Shown in pieces: positions 7,618 through 14,008 of a stretch of 15,738 bases of DNA. This stretch comes from SG8-41 sp036555615. GTDB taxonomy: Bacteria; Pseudomonadota; Gammaproteobacteria; Burkholderiales; SG8-41. Position 1 is the first letter of the stretch. Each line of letters starts with the position of its first letter. Both the position numbers and the translations under genes were made by a program. The notes below the pieces were generated by a model. That model ran no database searches. It had not been told where the DNA came from and saw only the letters and a list, made by a program, of their open reading frames with translations. The DNA is taken from positions 1 through 15,738 of the forward strand of contig DATBKZ010000027.1 in the NCBI GenBank assembly GCA_036555615.1, in the 5' to 3' direction.

Positions 7618-8295
7618 CTATCGGGAGACCGGCCTGATGTGGGCGAACATGCTGCGGGCGTTCCAGGTTGGGAAGGTTCTTGCGAGCGGCGGGGAGCCGT
7701 CGAGTCGGATGCGGCCGCCGTGGGCGGCTTGGGCCCAAGTGAGCTGGCCGGCATGCCATTTGACGAAGGCTTCGGCTTCCGCCGTGATGTAGAGGTCCTC
7801 GTCGAGGCCGGGGTACGTCTTGCAGATCTCGGTGTCCCCGCGCTCGATGATCAGCCAATAGCGCTCACGGCGCGGGCGGCCGGTGAAGTCGAAGCGGATG
7901 ACGACCCGTCGATCCGGAAGCCGGTCTTGGCGGAGCGCGTTGCACATCGACCACAGGGCCACGAACGGATCGAGGTTCTCGGGGGCGATCTCGAGCCAAC
8001 GCGCACCCCACTCGCCGAGCGACTGGCAGACCGTGAAGAGGCCGTGGCCGGCAGACGTGAGCTCGTAGTGGCGGCCGCGCCCGTCGGGCTTGGCTGTCGA
8101 CTCGACGACACCGAGCCGCTCGAGCTGCTTCAGCCGCTGTGAGAGGAGGGTGCGGGAGAGTCCGGGCGCGCCCTCCAGGATCTCGCTGAAGCTTCCGCAG
8201 CCAAGGTGCAGGTTGCGGATGATGAGCGGTGTCCAGCGCTCGGCGAAGATCTCGGCGGCACGGGCGATGGGACAGTACTGGCCGTACGTCCTCAC
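7618..8295 (-). CDS. HxlR-family transcriptional regulator with SCP2-like C-terminal domain
   Basis: About 225 aa. Residues 1-100 are an HxlR winged helix. YGQYCPIARA carries the conserved N-terminal Cys (Cys8 from the GTG at 8295). AERWTPLIIRNL, the recognition region FSEILEGAPGLSRTLLSQRLKQLE and the wing GVVES..DGRGRHYELT follow. Residues about 120-225 (VVIRFDFTG..RYWLIIERGDTEICKTYPG.., AEAFVKWHAGQLTWAQA) look like the SCP2/sterol-carrier-like domain fused to some HxlR proteins. Such a domain could sense a ligand. The start is uncertain: GTG at 8295 or 8301, neither with a strong ribosome site, but family proteins usually begin close to the xTYGQYCP block. It diverges from an FAD oxidoreductase gene, with a strong inverted repeat between them, so it probably regulates both. 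Confidence 0.9.
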   Translation of the reverse strand: MRTYGQYCPIARAAEIFAERWTPLIIRNLHLGCGSFSEILEGAPGLSRTLLSQRLKQLERLGVVESTAKPDGRGRHYELTSAGHGLFTVCQSLGEWGARWLEIAPENLDPFVALWSMCNALRQDRLPDRRVVIRFDFTGRPRRERYWLIIERGDTEICKTYPGLDEDLYITAEAEAFVKWHAGQLTWAQAAHGGRIRLDGSPPLARTFPTWNARSMFAHIRPVSR

Positions 8296-8305
8296 GACCA
8301 CCAGT

Positions 8306-8327
8306 GTTGCGCAACCGCCTTCGGTTG
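8306..8327. promoter_or_regulatory. Overlapping short palindromes in the divergent HxlR/oxidoreductase region
   Basis: Perfect 10-bp palindrome GTTGCGCAAC at 8306-8315, overlapping an inverted repeat CAACCG-CCTT-CGGTTG at 8312-8327. Both lie just upstream of the HxlR start. They may be a second regulator site or an mRNA leader hairpin. Confidence 0.4.
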
Positions 8328-8355
8328 TGAAGTCCAGATTCTTGACTTCACAGCC
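8323..8355. promoter_or_regulatory. Candidate HxlR operator (long inverted repeat)
   Basis: TGTGAAGTC (8326-8334) and GACTTCACA (8344-8352) are perfect 9-bp arms around a 9-nt spacer. Extending outwards gives 11 of 12 matches (8323-8334 against 8344-8355). HxlR proteins are dimeric winged-helix proteins that bind inverted repeats, and this is the strongest dyad in the 105-nt space between the divergent genes. A TTGACT resembling a -35 box (8342-8347) overlaps the right arm, so binding could block transcription of the oxidoreductase gene. No convincing -10 box at normal spacing was found. Confidence 0.65.
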
Positions 8356-8390
8356 GCGGGCCGCGGTGGTCCGATATGGCCGTCGAGAGA

Positions 8391-8395
8391 GGAGG
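8391..8395 (+). promoter_or_regulatory. Shine-Dalgarno of the FAD oxidoreductase
   Basis: GGAGG with a 5-nt spacer to the ATG at 8401. It selects this start over in-frame upstream codons that overlap the HxlR gene. Confidence 0.75.
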
Positions 8396-8400
8396 ACACC

Positions 8401-9843
8401 ATGACGACACCGACGACCGCGGAAGTCCGCCACCGGAGCAAGGAGCCAACCGCCGTGGGGATCGACGGCTTCCGAGGCCGGTTGATCGGCGCCGGCCACG
8501 CCGACTACGACATCGCCCGGGCAGTGTGGAACGGCGCCATCGACCGGCGCCCGCGCCTGATCGCCCGCTGCATCGGGAGCGCCGACGTGGCCGCGGCGGT
8601 GCGTTTCGCCCGCGACCACGATCTGGAGATCGCAGTACGGGGCGGAGGACACAACGTGGCGGGAACCGCCGTGTGCGACGGCGGGATCGTCATTGACCTT
8701 TCGGCCATGCGGGCGGTACGAGTCGATCCCGCCAATCGCAAGGCCTGGGTGCAGGGTGGTGCGCTGTGGGGCGACGTCGACCACGAGACGCAGGCGCACG
8801 GTCTGGCCACCACCGGCGGAATCGTGAGCCACACCGGCGTCGCCGGGCTTACCCTCGGCGGTGGCGTCGGCTGGCTGATGCGCAAGCACGGCCTCACGGT
8901 CGACAACCTGCTTGCCGCCGACGTCGTGACGGCCGACGGCAAGCTGCTGCGCGCGTCCGAGGACGAGCACCCGGACCTCTTCTGGGCGCTGCGGGGCGGC
9001 GGCGGCAACTTCGGCGTGGTCACCTCGTTCGAGTTCCGGCTCCACTCCGTCGGGCCCACCGTCCTCGCCGGGCCCATCCTCTGGGACGCAGCCGATTCCG
9101 CGGAGGTCCTCCGCTTCTACCGCGACTTCCTCCGCGACGCGCCCGACGAGCTCGGCACGGTCGTGCGGTTCGGCACCGCGCCGCCGCTACCGGTCATCCC
9201 CGGGGATATGCACTGGCGCCCGGTGGTGATGGTCGGTACCTGCTACGCCGGGCCGATCGGGGACGGTGAGCAGGTGCTCCGCCCGCTCCGCGCATGCCGG
9301 ACCCCGCTCCTCGACCTGGTCGGGCCCGCGCCGTACGTAGGATTCCAGAGCGCGCTCGACTCGACCGTCGTCCACGGCTGGAACTACTACTGGAAGTCCA
9401 CCCACCTCCCCGAGCTGCGCGACGATCTCATCGACGTAATCGCCGGGCACGCGTTCTCCTGCTCGTCCCCGCGGTCGTACGCGGCGATGTTCCATTTGAA
9501 GGGGGCGGTGAGCCGGGTGGCCAAGGGCGGGACGGCGTTCGGGAACCGGCAGGCGTCGCACGCGATCACCCTCGACGCTGTGTGGCGGCCCGGCGAAGAC
9601 TTCGGCGACCGGGACACCGCCTGGGCGCGGGGGTTTTTCGCCGCACTCGGCCGCTTCCGGGAAGGCGTCTACGTCAACTTCCTCGGCGGCGACGAAGCCC
9701 CCGACCGGGTCCGCGAGGCGTACGGCGCCTCCGTCTACGACCGGCTGGTGGACGTGAAGACCACGTACGATCCTGACAACGTCTTCCACCACAACCAGAA
9801 CATCCGCCCGGTGTTGCGGGATGGTGTGGATGGTTCCGATTGA
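8401..9843 (+). CDS. FAD-dependent oxidoreductase, berberine-bridge/VAO type
   Basis: 480 aa. The N-terminal PCMH-type FAD-binding domain spans about residues 45-225. RGGGHN at 81-86 carries His84, the usual 8-alpha-histidyl FAD attachment site. LTLGGGVGWLMRKHGLTVDNL and LRGGGGNFGVVTSFEF complete the flavin site. The C-terminal BBE motif YDRLVDVKTTYDPDNVFHHNQNIRP is intact. In bicovalent relatives a Cys in the GTCxxVG loop also binds FAD; here the loop reads GIVSHTG, with Val at that position, so a single covalent link is predicted. Family members oxidise alcohols, carbohydrates or alkaloid-like compounds using O2; the substrate here is unknown. No secretion signal is evident. It is the sole plus-strand gene of the cassette, divergent from HxlR, and is followed by a palindrome. 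Confidence 0.93.
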   Translation: MTTPTTAEVRHRSKEPTAVGIDGFRGRLIGAGHADYDIARAVWNGAIDRRPRLIARCIGSADVAAAVRFARDHDLEIAVRGGGHNVAGTAVCDGGIVIDLSAMRAVRVDPANRKAWVQGGALWGDVDHETQAHGLATTGGIVSHTGVAGLTLGGGVGWLMRKHGLTVDNLLAADVVTADGKLLRASEDEHPDLFWALRGGGGNFGVVTSFEFRLHSVGPTVLAGPILWDAADSAEVLRFYRDFLRDAPDELGTVVRFGTAPPLPVIPGDMHWRPVVMVGTCYAGPIGDGEQVLRPLRACRTPLLDLVGPAPYVGFQSALDSTVVHGWNYYWKSTHLPELRDDLIDVIAGHAFSCSSPRSYAAMFHLKGAVSRVAKGGTAFGNRQASHAITLDAVWRPGEDFGDRDTAWARGFFAALGRFREGVYVNFLGGDEAPDRVREAYGASVYDRLVDVKTTYDPDNVFHHNQNIRPVLRDGVDGSD

Positions 9844-9861
9844 GGCGGGAGAGCCAAATCT

Positions 9862-9882
9862 CCCTCTCCACTCGGGAGAGGG
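9862..9882. terminator. Palindrome between convergent genes, terminator or REP-like
   Basis: Perfect inverted repeat CCCTCTCC-ACTCG-GGAGAGGG with 8-bp arms, followed by a G-rich tail. It lies between the stop of the FAD oxidoreductase (9843) and the stop of the minus-strand membrane-protein gene (9898), a natural spot for a bidirectional terminator. There is no T tract. Its design resembles the element at 7062-7082. Confidence 0.55.
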
Positions 9883-9897
9883 TGGGGGTGAGGGCGG

Positions 9898-10155
9898 TCA
9901 CTTGTTCCGGTTCAAACTGCGCCGGATGCTGTCGAAAAGGAGGTATGGAACATAGACCAGCAGCAGCACGGCATAGGCCCAGATGACCGGCGCAGCGAGG
10001 ATGGCGCCGATCACCATCAGCCAGTCCAATTGCCGCCAAAGCCCGATTCCGAAAATCAGGAATCCCGCGATGCCCGGCCATGCGAATCGCTGCAGGATGG
10101 GCGATATCGCGAATGGAGCGAGCAAAATGCTCTTCGTCTTTTCGGAAAGCGGCAT
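9898..10155 (-). CDS. Small membrane protein, unknown function
   Basis: 85 aa. A short amphipathic N-terminus (MPLSEKTKSILLAPF) is followed by two hydrophobic segments at about residues 26-41 (WPGIAGFLIFGIGLWR) and 45-74 (WLMVIGAILAAPVIWAY...LLF). The second is long enough to be one extended helix or a hairpin. The tail is basic (RRSLNRNK), placing the C-terminus in the cytosol by the positive-inside rule. I do not recognise the family. No clear ribosome site precedes the ATG. The start lies 31 nt from the divergent aldo/keto reductase start, so the two may share a promoter region. Confidence 0.65.
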   Translation of the reverse strand: MPLSEKTKSILLAPFAISPILQRFAWPGIAGFLIFGIGLWRQLDWLMVIGAILAAPVIWAYAVLLLVYVPYLLFDSIRRSLNRNK

Positions 10156-10186
10156 TTGCAGAGTCTAACGGACCTAAGATATCCCC

Positions 10187-11137
10187 ATGAAGTATCGACT
10201 GCTCGGCCGCACCGGCCTCTCCGTCTCCGAAGTGGGCGTGGGTGGAGCGGGCATCGGGCAGGTGTGGGGCGCGACGACGGACGCGGAATGCACCCGGCTC
10301 GTGCGCCGGGCGGTGGAGCTGGGCATCAACTTCTTCGATACCTCGCCCATGTACGGCCGCGGCAAGTCGGAGGAGATCCTGGGGCGCGGGCTCGACGGGC
10401 TGCGCGGCCGCGTCTACATCGCCACCAAAGTGCGGCTGCAAACCGCGGAGGACCTCGCCGACATGGCCGGCGCGGTGCGGCGCTCGGTGGAGCAAAGCCT
10501 GCGGCGGCTGCGCACGGACCATGTGGACGTGCTGCAAATTCACCACCAGCTCGGACCGGAGGGGGGCGAGTACCTGGCTGCGGTCGGGCCGCCGCCCCGC
10601 TACGCCCACCGGCTGACCGCGGAGCAGGGCCTGGAGCTTGGCCACGCCATGCAGCGGGCAGTAGAGGAAGGCAAGGCGCGTTTCCTCGGCATTACCGCGT
10701 GGGACGGGCATCCCGAAGTAGTCGAGCCGCTACTCGCGAGCGGTGTTTTCCACACGGCCCAGATACTCTACAACCTGCTGAATCGGACGGCGGCACATCC
10801 GCCGCCCAGCGGATTCGACGATGTGGACCAGGGCCGCGCCATCGAAGCTGCGAGCCGGAACGAGATCGGAATCATCTGCATCCGCGCCCACGCAGCCGGC
10901 GCGCTCACGGATAGGCTGGACAGGGACGTCGCCCCGGACTCCGGCGTCGCGCGTGACTTTGCCCGGAGCCGGGGACTCAGCCATTTGAAGAAGGGGGCCT
11001 GCGCCACACTGTCGCAGGCGGCGCTGCGTTTCTGCCTCGACGATCCGCGCATCGCCACGGTCGTGCCGGGCATCAAGAATGTGGCGGAGCTGGAGGAAAG
11101 CGCCGCGTGCTCTGGGCTACCGGTGGCAAGCCGATAA
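10187..11137 (+). CDS. Aldo/keto reductase
   Basis: 316 aa NADPH-dependent TIM-barrel oxidoreductase. The N-terminal MKYRLLGRTGLSVSEVGVGG is typical. All four catalytic residues are present: Asp51 and Tyr56 in FFDTSPMYG, Lys81 in ATKV, and His119 in QIHH. The phosphate-binding end is visible as VVPGIKN. The C-terminus stops soon after GIKNVAELEESAA and lacks most of the final helix (usually ~15-25 more residues). I saw no frameshift that restores it. Substrate unknown. It has no operon partner on its strand; it converges with the NTF2-like gene, with 30 nt between stops. The leader before the ATG is very short and has no Shine-Dalgarno, so the mRNA may be nearly leaderless (inference). Confidence 0.93.
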   Translation: MKYRLLGRTGLSVSEVGVGGAGIGQVWGATTDAECTRLVRRAVELGINFFDTSPMYGRGKSEEILGRGLDGLRGRVYIATKVRLQTAEDLADMAGAVRRSVEQSLRRLRTDHVDVLQIHHQLGPEGGEYLAAVGPPPRYAHRLTAEQGLELGHAMQRAVEEGKARFLGITAWDGHPEVVEPLLASGVFHTAQILYNLLNRTAAHPPPSGFDDVDQGRAIEAASRNEIGIICIRAHAAGALTDRLDRDVAPDSGVARDFARSRGLSHLKKGACATLSQAALRFCLDDPRIATVVPGIKNVAELEESAACSGLPVASR

Positions 11138-11167
11138 AGTTACCGTGACCTCATATGCCGGGTGGCC

Positions 11168-11536
11168 TCAAAGCTTCGCGGCCTGGCGCGCCAGCAGCTT
11201 CCATTGGTCTCCCTGCTGTAACCAGACCAGGAGGTTGTAGAGCTTCACCTTGTCGCCGTCCTTGCGGCGGGTGCCGTGGAAGGTGTGGCGCACCATCGCG
11301 ATCTTGTCCACGACCTTGATCGTCTGGCCTTCCAGCTCGATCGCAGAGAAGCCCGACTTGCCCGAAGCCAGGGCCTCGATGAACTCGGCCTTGTTCTCCA
11401 GCCGGCCGCTCGAGTGCCCATAGCTCAGCTCCGCCGCGGCGATCTTATCGAGCGCCGACCTGTCGCCTGCGATCATCGCCTTGCGCAGCGCTTCCACCGC
11501 GGCCGAGACCGCGACTTCTTTACCGGATTGCGCCAT
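11168..11536 (-). CDS. NTF2-like / DUF4440 protein
   Basis: 122 aa cone-shaped alpha+beta barrel of the SnoaL/NTF2-like superfamily, DUF4440 type. The pattern is an N-terminal helix pair (EALRKAMIAGDRSALDKIAAAELSYGHSSG), then strands SAIELEGQTIKVVDKIAMVRHTF and VKLYNLLVWLQQGDQWKLLARQAAKL. The WKLLARQA ending is a familiar signature of the family, whose members are mostly small binding proteins or isomerase-like enzymes of unknown role. The ATG at 11536 is preceded by AGGAG with an 8-nt spacer, which excludes longer upstream starts. It is divergent from the Lin0512 operon across 94 nt. Confidence 0.88.
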   Translation of the reverse strand: MAQSGKEVAVSAAVEALRKAMIAGDRSALDKIAAAELSYGHSSGRLENKAEFIEALASGKSGFSAIELEGQTIKVVDKIAMVRHTFHGTRRKDGDKVKLYNLLVWLQQGDQWKLLARQAAKL

Positions 11537-11589
11537 GTGGACTGCTCCTGGTTGGATTCGTGGGGACAGAAAGGATAGCAGTTCCCGGC

Positions 11590-11595
11590 TAGAAT
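11590..11595 (+). promoter_or_regulatory. Possible -10 box ahead of the Lin0512 operon
   Basis: TAGAAT lies 35 nt upstream of the first Lin0512 ATG, in the 94-nt divergent region. No good -35 box sits at 16-18 nt spacing, so this is weak. Confidence 0.25.
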
Positions 11596-11630
11596 GCAGC
11601 GAGCCAACGAACCCGCAAGGCGCGTAGCCT

Positions 11631-11966
11631 ATGCTGAAACGCGTGGCAGTCGAGATCGGGATGGGAACGGACATCCGCGGCGCGGACTACACCAAGGCCG
11701 CGGTGCGGGCGCTGCGCGATGCGCTCTGGCACAACTCGCTCAACGTCGCCGATGCGCTCGGCAAGCCCGTGGACTCCATGGTGGTGGAGGTGCTGATCGG
11801 CGTGCCGAGGCCCGAGAAGGTCGATACGGCCCAGGTGCTGGCCGTGCTGCCGCACGGCACCGGCGCGGTAAAGGTGGTGGAGGGCGGCCTGGAGATCGTC
11901 AACGACGCCGGCACCGGCTCGACGGTGATGGCGAGCGCGGCGGCGATTGTCCGCCTGGATCTCTAG
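11631..11966 (+). CDS. Lin0512-family protein, first tandem copy
   Basis: 111 aa, full length for the Lin0512 family (TIGR02058/PF09585 as I recall), which has no known function. The family signature near the N-terminus is GxGxDxHG; here it reads GMGTDIRG, with Arg where His is expected. The following ADYTKAAVRALRDALWHNSL helix and the VKVVEGGLEI and C-terminal VRLDL segments match the second copy. About half of all positions are identical between the two proteins by eye. A short AAGG lies about 10 nt before the ATG. It is the first gene of the operon and ends 2 nt before the second copy, so the two are probably made in equal amounts. A heteromer is likely (inference). Confidence 0.88.
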   Translation: MLKRVAVEIGMGTDIRGADYTKAAVRALRDALWHNSLNVADALGKPVDSMVVEVLIGVPRPEKVDTAQVLAVLPHGTGAVKVVEGGLEIVNDAGTGSTVMASAAAIVRLDL

Positions 11967-11968
11967 CC

Positions 11969-12307
11969 GTGGCACTCAAACGCATCATCCTGGAGATGGG
12001 GACCGGCAACGACCTGCACGGCTCCGATTACACCAAGGCGGCGCTGCGTGCGGTGCAGGACGCGCTGCACCATTCGTCGCTCTCCGTCGTGCGCACGCTG
12101 GGCGTCGACCCGAATGGCCTCCGGGTCGAAGTCACGATCGGCGTTCAGCAGCCCGGCAAGGTCGATGCGGCGAAGGTCAAGGCCAGCCTGCCGCGCGGAA
12201 CGGTTACCGTGAAGGTCGTGAAGGGCGGACTGGACGTTCCCGCCGAAGGCGCGCACGACGAAATCGTCATCGCCACCGCGGCGATCGCAGCGCGGCTGGA
12301 CTTGTAG
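11969..12307 (+). CDS. Lin0512-family protein, second tandem copy
   Basis: 112 aa. It begins at a GTG two bases after the stop of the first copy; with this start the N-terminus MALKRIILEMGTGNDLHG lines up with the first copy. The family signature GTGNDLHG is intact, including the His. Other shared blocks are SDYTKAALRAVQDALHHSSL, VEVTIGV, GKVD, VKVVKGGLD and the RLDL end. With no clear ribosome site of its own, translation is probably coupled to the upstream copy. Function unknown. The gene lies 45 nt before a ThDP-enzyme gene on the same strand, which suggests a supporting or catalytic role in the same pathway. Confidence 0.88.
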   Translation: MALKRIILEMGTGNDLHGSDYTKAALRAVQDALHHSSLSVVRTLGVDPNGLRVEVTIGVQQPGKVDAAKVKASLPRGTVTVKVVKGGLDVPAEGAHDEIVIATAAIAARLDL

Positions 12308-12337
12308 GTCAACTTCGACGTATCGACCCAACCCAAC

Positions 12338-12344
12338 GGAGGAG
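12338..12344 (+). promoter_or_regulatory. Strong Shine-Dalgarno of the ThDP enzyme
   Basis: GGAGGAG with an 8-nt spacer before the ATG at 12353, stronger than any other site in this operon. It suggests the enzyme is made at a higher level than the Lin0512 proteins. Confidence 0.7.
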
Positions 12345-12352
12345 CAGCACAG

Positions 12353-14002
12353 ATGAAGGTTTATGAAAGACTCGCCCATGCCTTCAAGGCGGAAGGCACG
12401 ACAGCGACGTTCGGCATGATGGGCGACGGCAACATGTACTGGATCTACGCGCTCGACCGGTTGGGCGTCAAGGTTCACGAGGTACGCCACGAAGGCGCGG
12501 GGCTCGGGATGGCCGATGGCTATGCGCGAACCACGCACACCCCGGGCGTTGCCACTGCAACCTGCGGCCCGGGTGTGACGCAGCTCGCCACCGCGCTGGT
12601 GACCGCCAGCCGCGCGCACTCGCCGCTGGTCGCTTTTTGCGGCGAGGCACCCAGCACGGACGAGGAGTACGCCCAGTTTCTGGACCAGGCGCGCTTTGCC
12701 GCAGCCTGTGAAACGGGTTTTGTCCGCCTGCTGGCGCCCGAGCAAGCGGACGATGCCGTGCGCAAGGCGTTCTACCTCGCGAAGACCGAGAACCGCCCCA
12801 TCATGCTGAGCTGCCCGATGGACATCCAGCAGAAGAAGTTCGAAGACGACGATGAAGCGTACAAGCCGTCCTCCTCGCTCTTCACGCGCGGGGTTGTGCA
12901 CCCGGACCCCAAAGCGCTGGAACAAGCCGCCGATATGGTGGCCGGCGCGAAGAAGCCCGTCATCATCGTGGGCCGCGGCGCTCAGTGGGCGGGGGCCGGC
13001 CCGGCAGTGCTCAAGCTGGGCGATCGTATTGGCGCGCTCATCCTGACGACGCTGCTGACGAAGACCTTCCTCAACGAGTCCGAGTACCACGCGGGCATTT
13101 CGGGCCTGTACGGCTCGCGCCCGGCCATGCACTTGGCCCACGAGGCCGATCTCGTCATCGGCGTGGGGGCGAGCTTGAACCGCCATACGCTCGAAAACGG
13201 CTACATGTATCCCGAAGCCGGCTACGTGCACATCGATTCGAAGCCGCACCTGATGATGGGCGGGGGCCGGGCCGCCGACTGCTACCTTCAGGCGGATGCC
13301 CGAATCGGCGTCGAGGAGCTGGAAAAGCTGCTCGCTAGGCGTAACGTGAAGCTGACCGGCTTTCGCACGCCCGACGTGAAAGCCAAGCTCGTCAATCACC
13401 AGGCGGACCGCACGGAATTCGAGATGGATCCCGGCACCGTCGACCCGCGCGAGGCCGTGATCGCCCTCGACCAGATCGTGCCGCCGGAGATCGGGCTGCT
13501 TTCAGGCAGCGGCATGACCTCGGCTTTTGCCAGCATGCTGATGACGCGCCGGCGCGGGCTCGTGCAGGGCGGCCACTTCTTCGGCTGCATCGGGCAGATG
13601 CTGCCGGCCGCGATGGGCGCGGTCGTAGCGACGGGCAAGCCCGCCATGCTGCTCGACGGCGACGCCAGCGTCATGATGCACCTGGCGGAGTTCGAGACGG
13701 CGGTGCGCTACAACATGCCGCTGCTCGTGATCGTGATGAACAACGAGGCGCTGGGCGCCGAGTACTACAAGCTCGACGCGCACCAGATGGAGACCCGGGG
13801 CGCGCAGATCACGACGCCGGACCTGGGCAAGGTGGCCGTTTCGTTTGGCGGGCGCGGCGCCCACGCGACGACCATCGATGAGCTGACCGCGGCCGCAAAG
13901 GAGTTCGTGGCCAAGCCCGGCCCGATGATGGTCGACCTGCGCATTTCAAAATCGGTGCCCAGCGTGCCCTATCGGCGCATGCACTACGGCCGGGACGAAT
14001 AG
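12353..14002 (+). CDS. Thiamine-diphosphate-dependent enzyme, acetolactate-synthase-like
   Basis: 549 aa with the three-domain layout of the acetolactate synthase/benzoylformate decarboxylase superfamily. The Pyr domain has the cofactor-activating Glu47 in RHEGAGLGMADGYAR and the TCGPGVTQLATAL loop. The central domain (about 185-330) has KKPVIIVGRGAQWAGAG. The PP domain has GGHFFGCIGQMLPAAMGAV and the ThDP/Mg motif DGDASVMM...VIVMNNEALGAEYYKL, in which the usual GDG is GDA (residues 436-438) and NN is at 463-464. Family members decarboxylate 2-oxoacids or join or split C-C bonds; the reaction here cannot be read from sequence. It sits between the Lin0512 pair (45 nt) and an MmgE/PrpD gene (6 nt), so it is probably the core enzyme of a small pathway. 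Confidence 0.92.
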   Translation: MKVYERLAHAFKAEGTTATFGMMGDGNMYWIYALDRLGVKVHEVRHEGAGLGMADGYARTTHTPGVATATCGPGVTQLATALVTASRAHSPLVAFCGEAPSTDEEYAQFLDQARFAAACETGFVRLLAPEQADDAVRKAFYLAKTENRPIMLSCPMDIQQKKFEDDDEAYKPSSSLFTRGVVHPDPKALEQAADMVAGAKKPVIIVGRGAQWAGAGPAVLKLGDRIGALILTTLLTKTFLNESEYHAGISGLYGSRPAMHLAHEADLVIGVGASLNRHTLENGYMYPEAGYVHIDSKPHLMMGGGRAADCYLQADARIGVEELEKLLARRNVKLTGFRTPDVKAKLVNHQADRTEFEMDPGTVDPREAVIALDQIVPPEIGLLSGSGMTSAFASMLMTRRRGLVQGGHFFGCIGQMLPAAMGAVVATGKPAMLLDGDASVMMHLAEFETAVRYNMPLLVIVMNNEALGAEYYKLDAHQMETRGAQITTPDLGKVAVSFGGRGAHATTIDELTAAAKEFVAKPGPMMVDLRISKSVPSVPYRRMHYGRDE

Positions 14003-14008
14003 CTGGGG

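Noticed and set aside
8296..9045. Long upstream extension of the HxlR frame, possibly a fused N-terminal domain
   Set aside because: The extension is low-complexity shadow sequence that overlaps the FAD oxidoreductase. HxlR proteins begin just before YGQYCP.
11138..11167. Search for a terminator between the convergent aldo/keto reductase and NTF2-like genes
   Set aside because: No convincing stem-loop in the 30 nt.
11963..13399. 478-codon antisense frame over the second Lin0512 copy and the ThDP enzyme
   Set aside because: Shadow composition; the sense genes are strongly supported.
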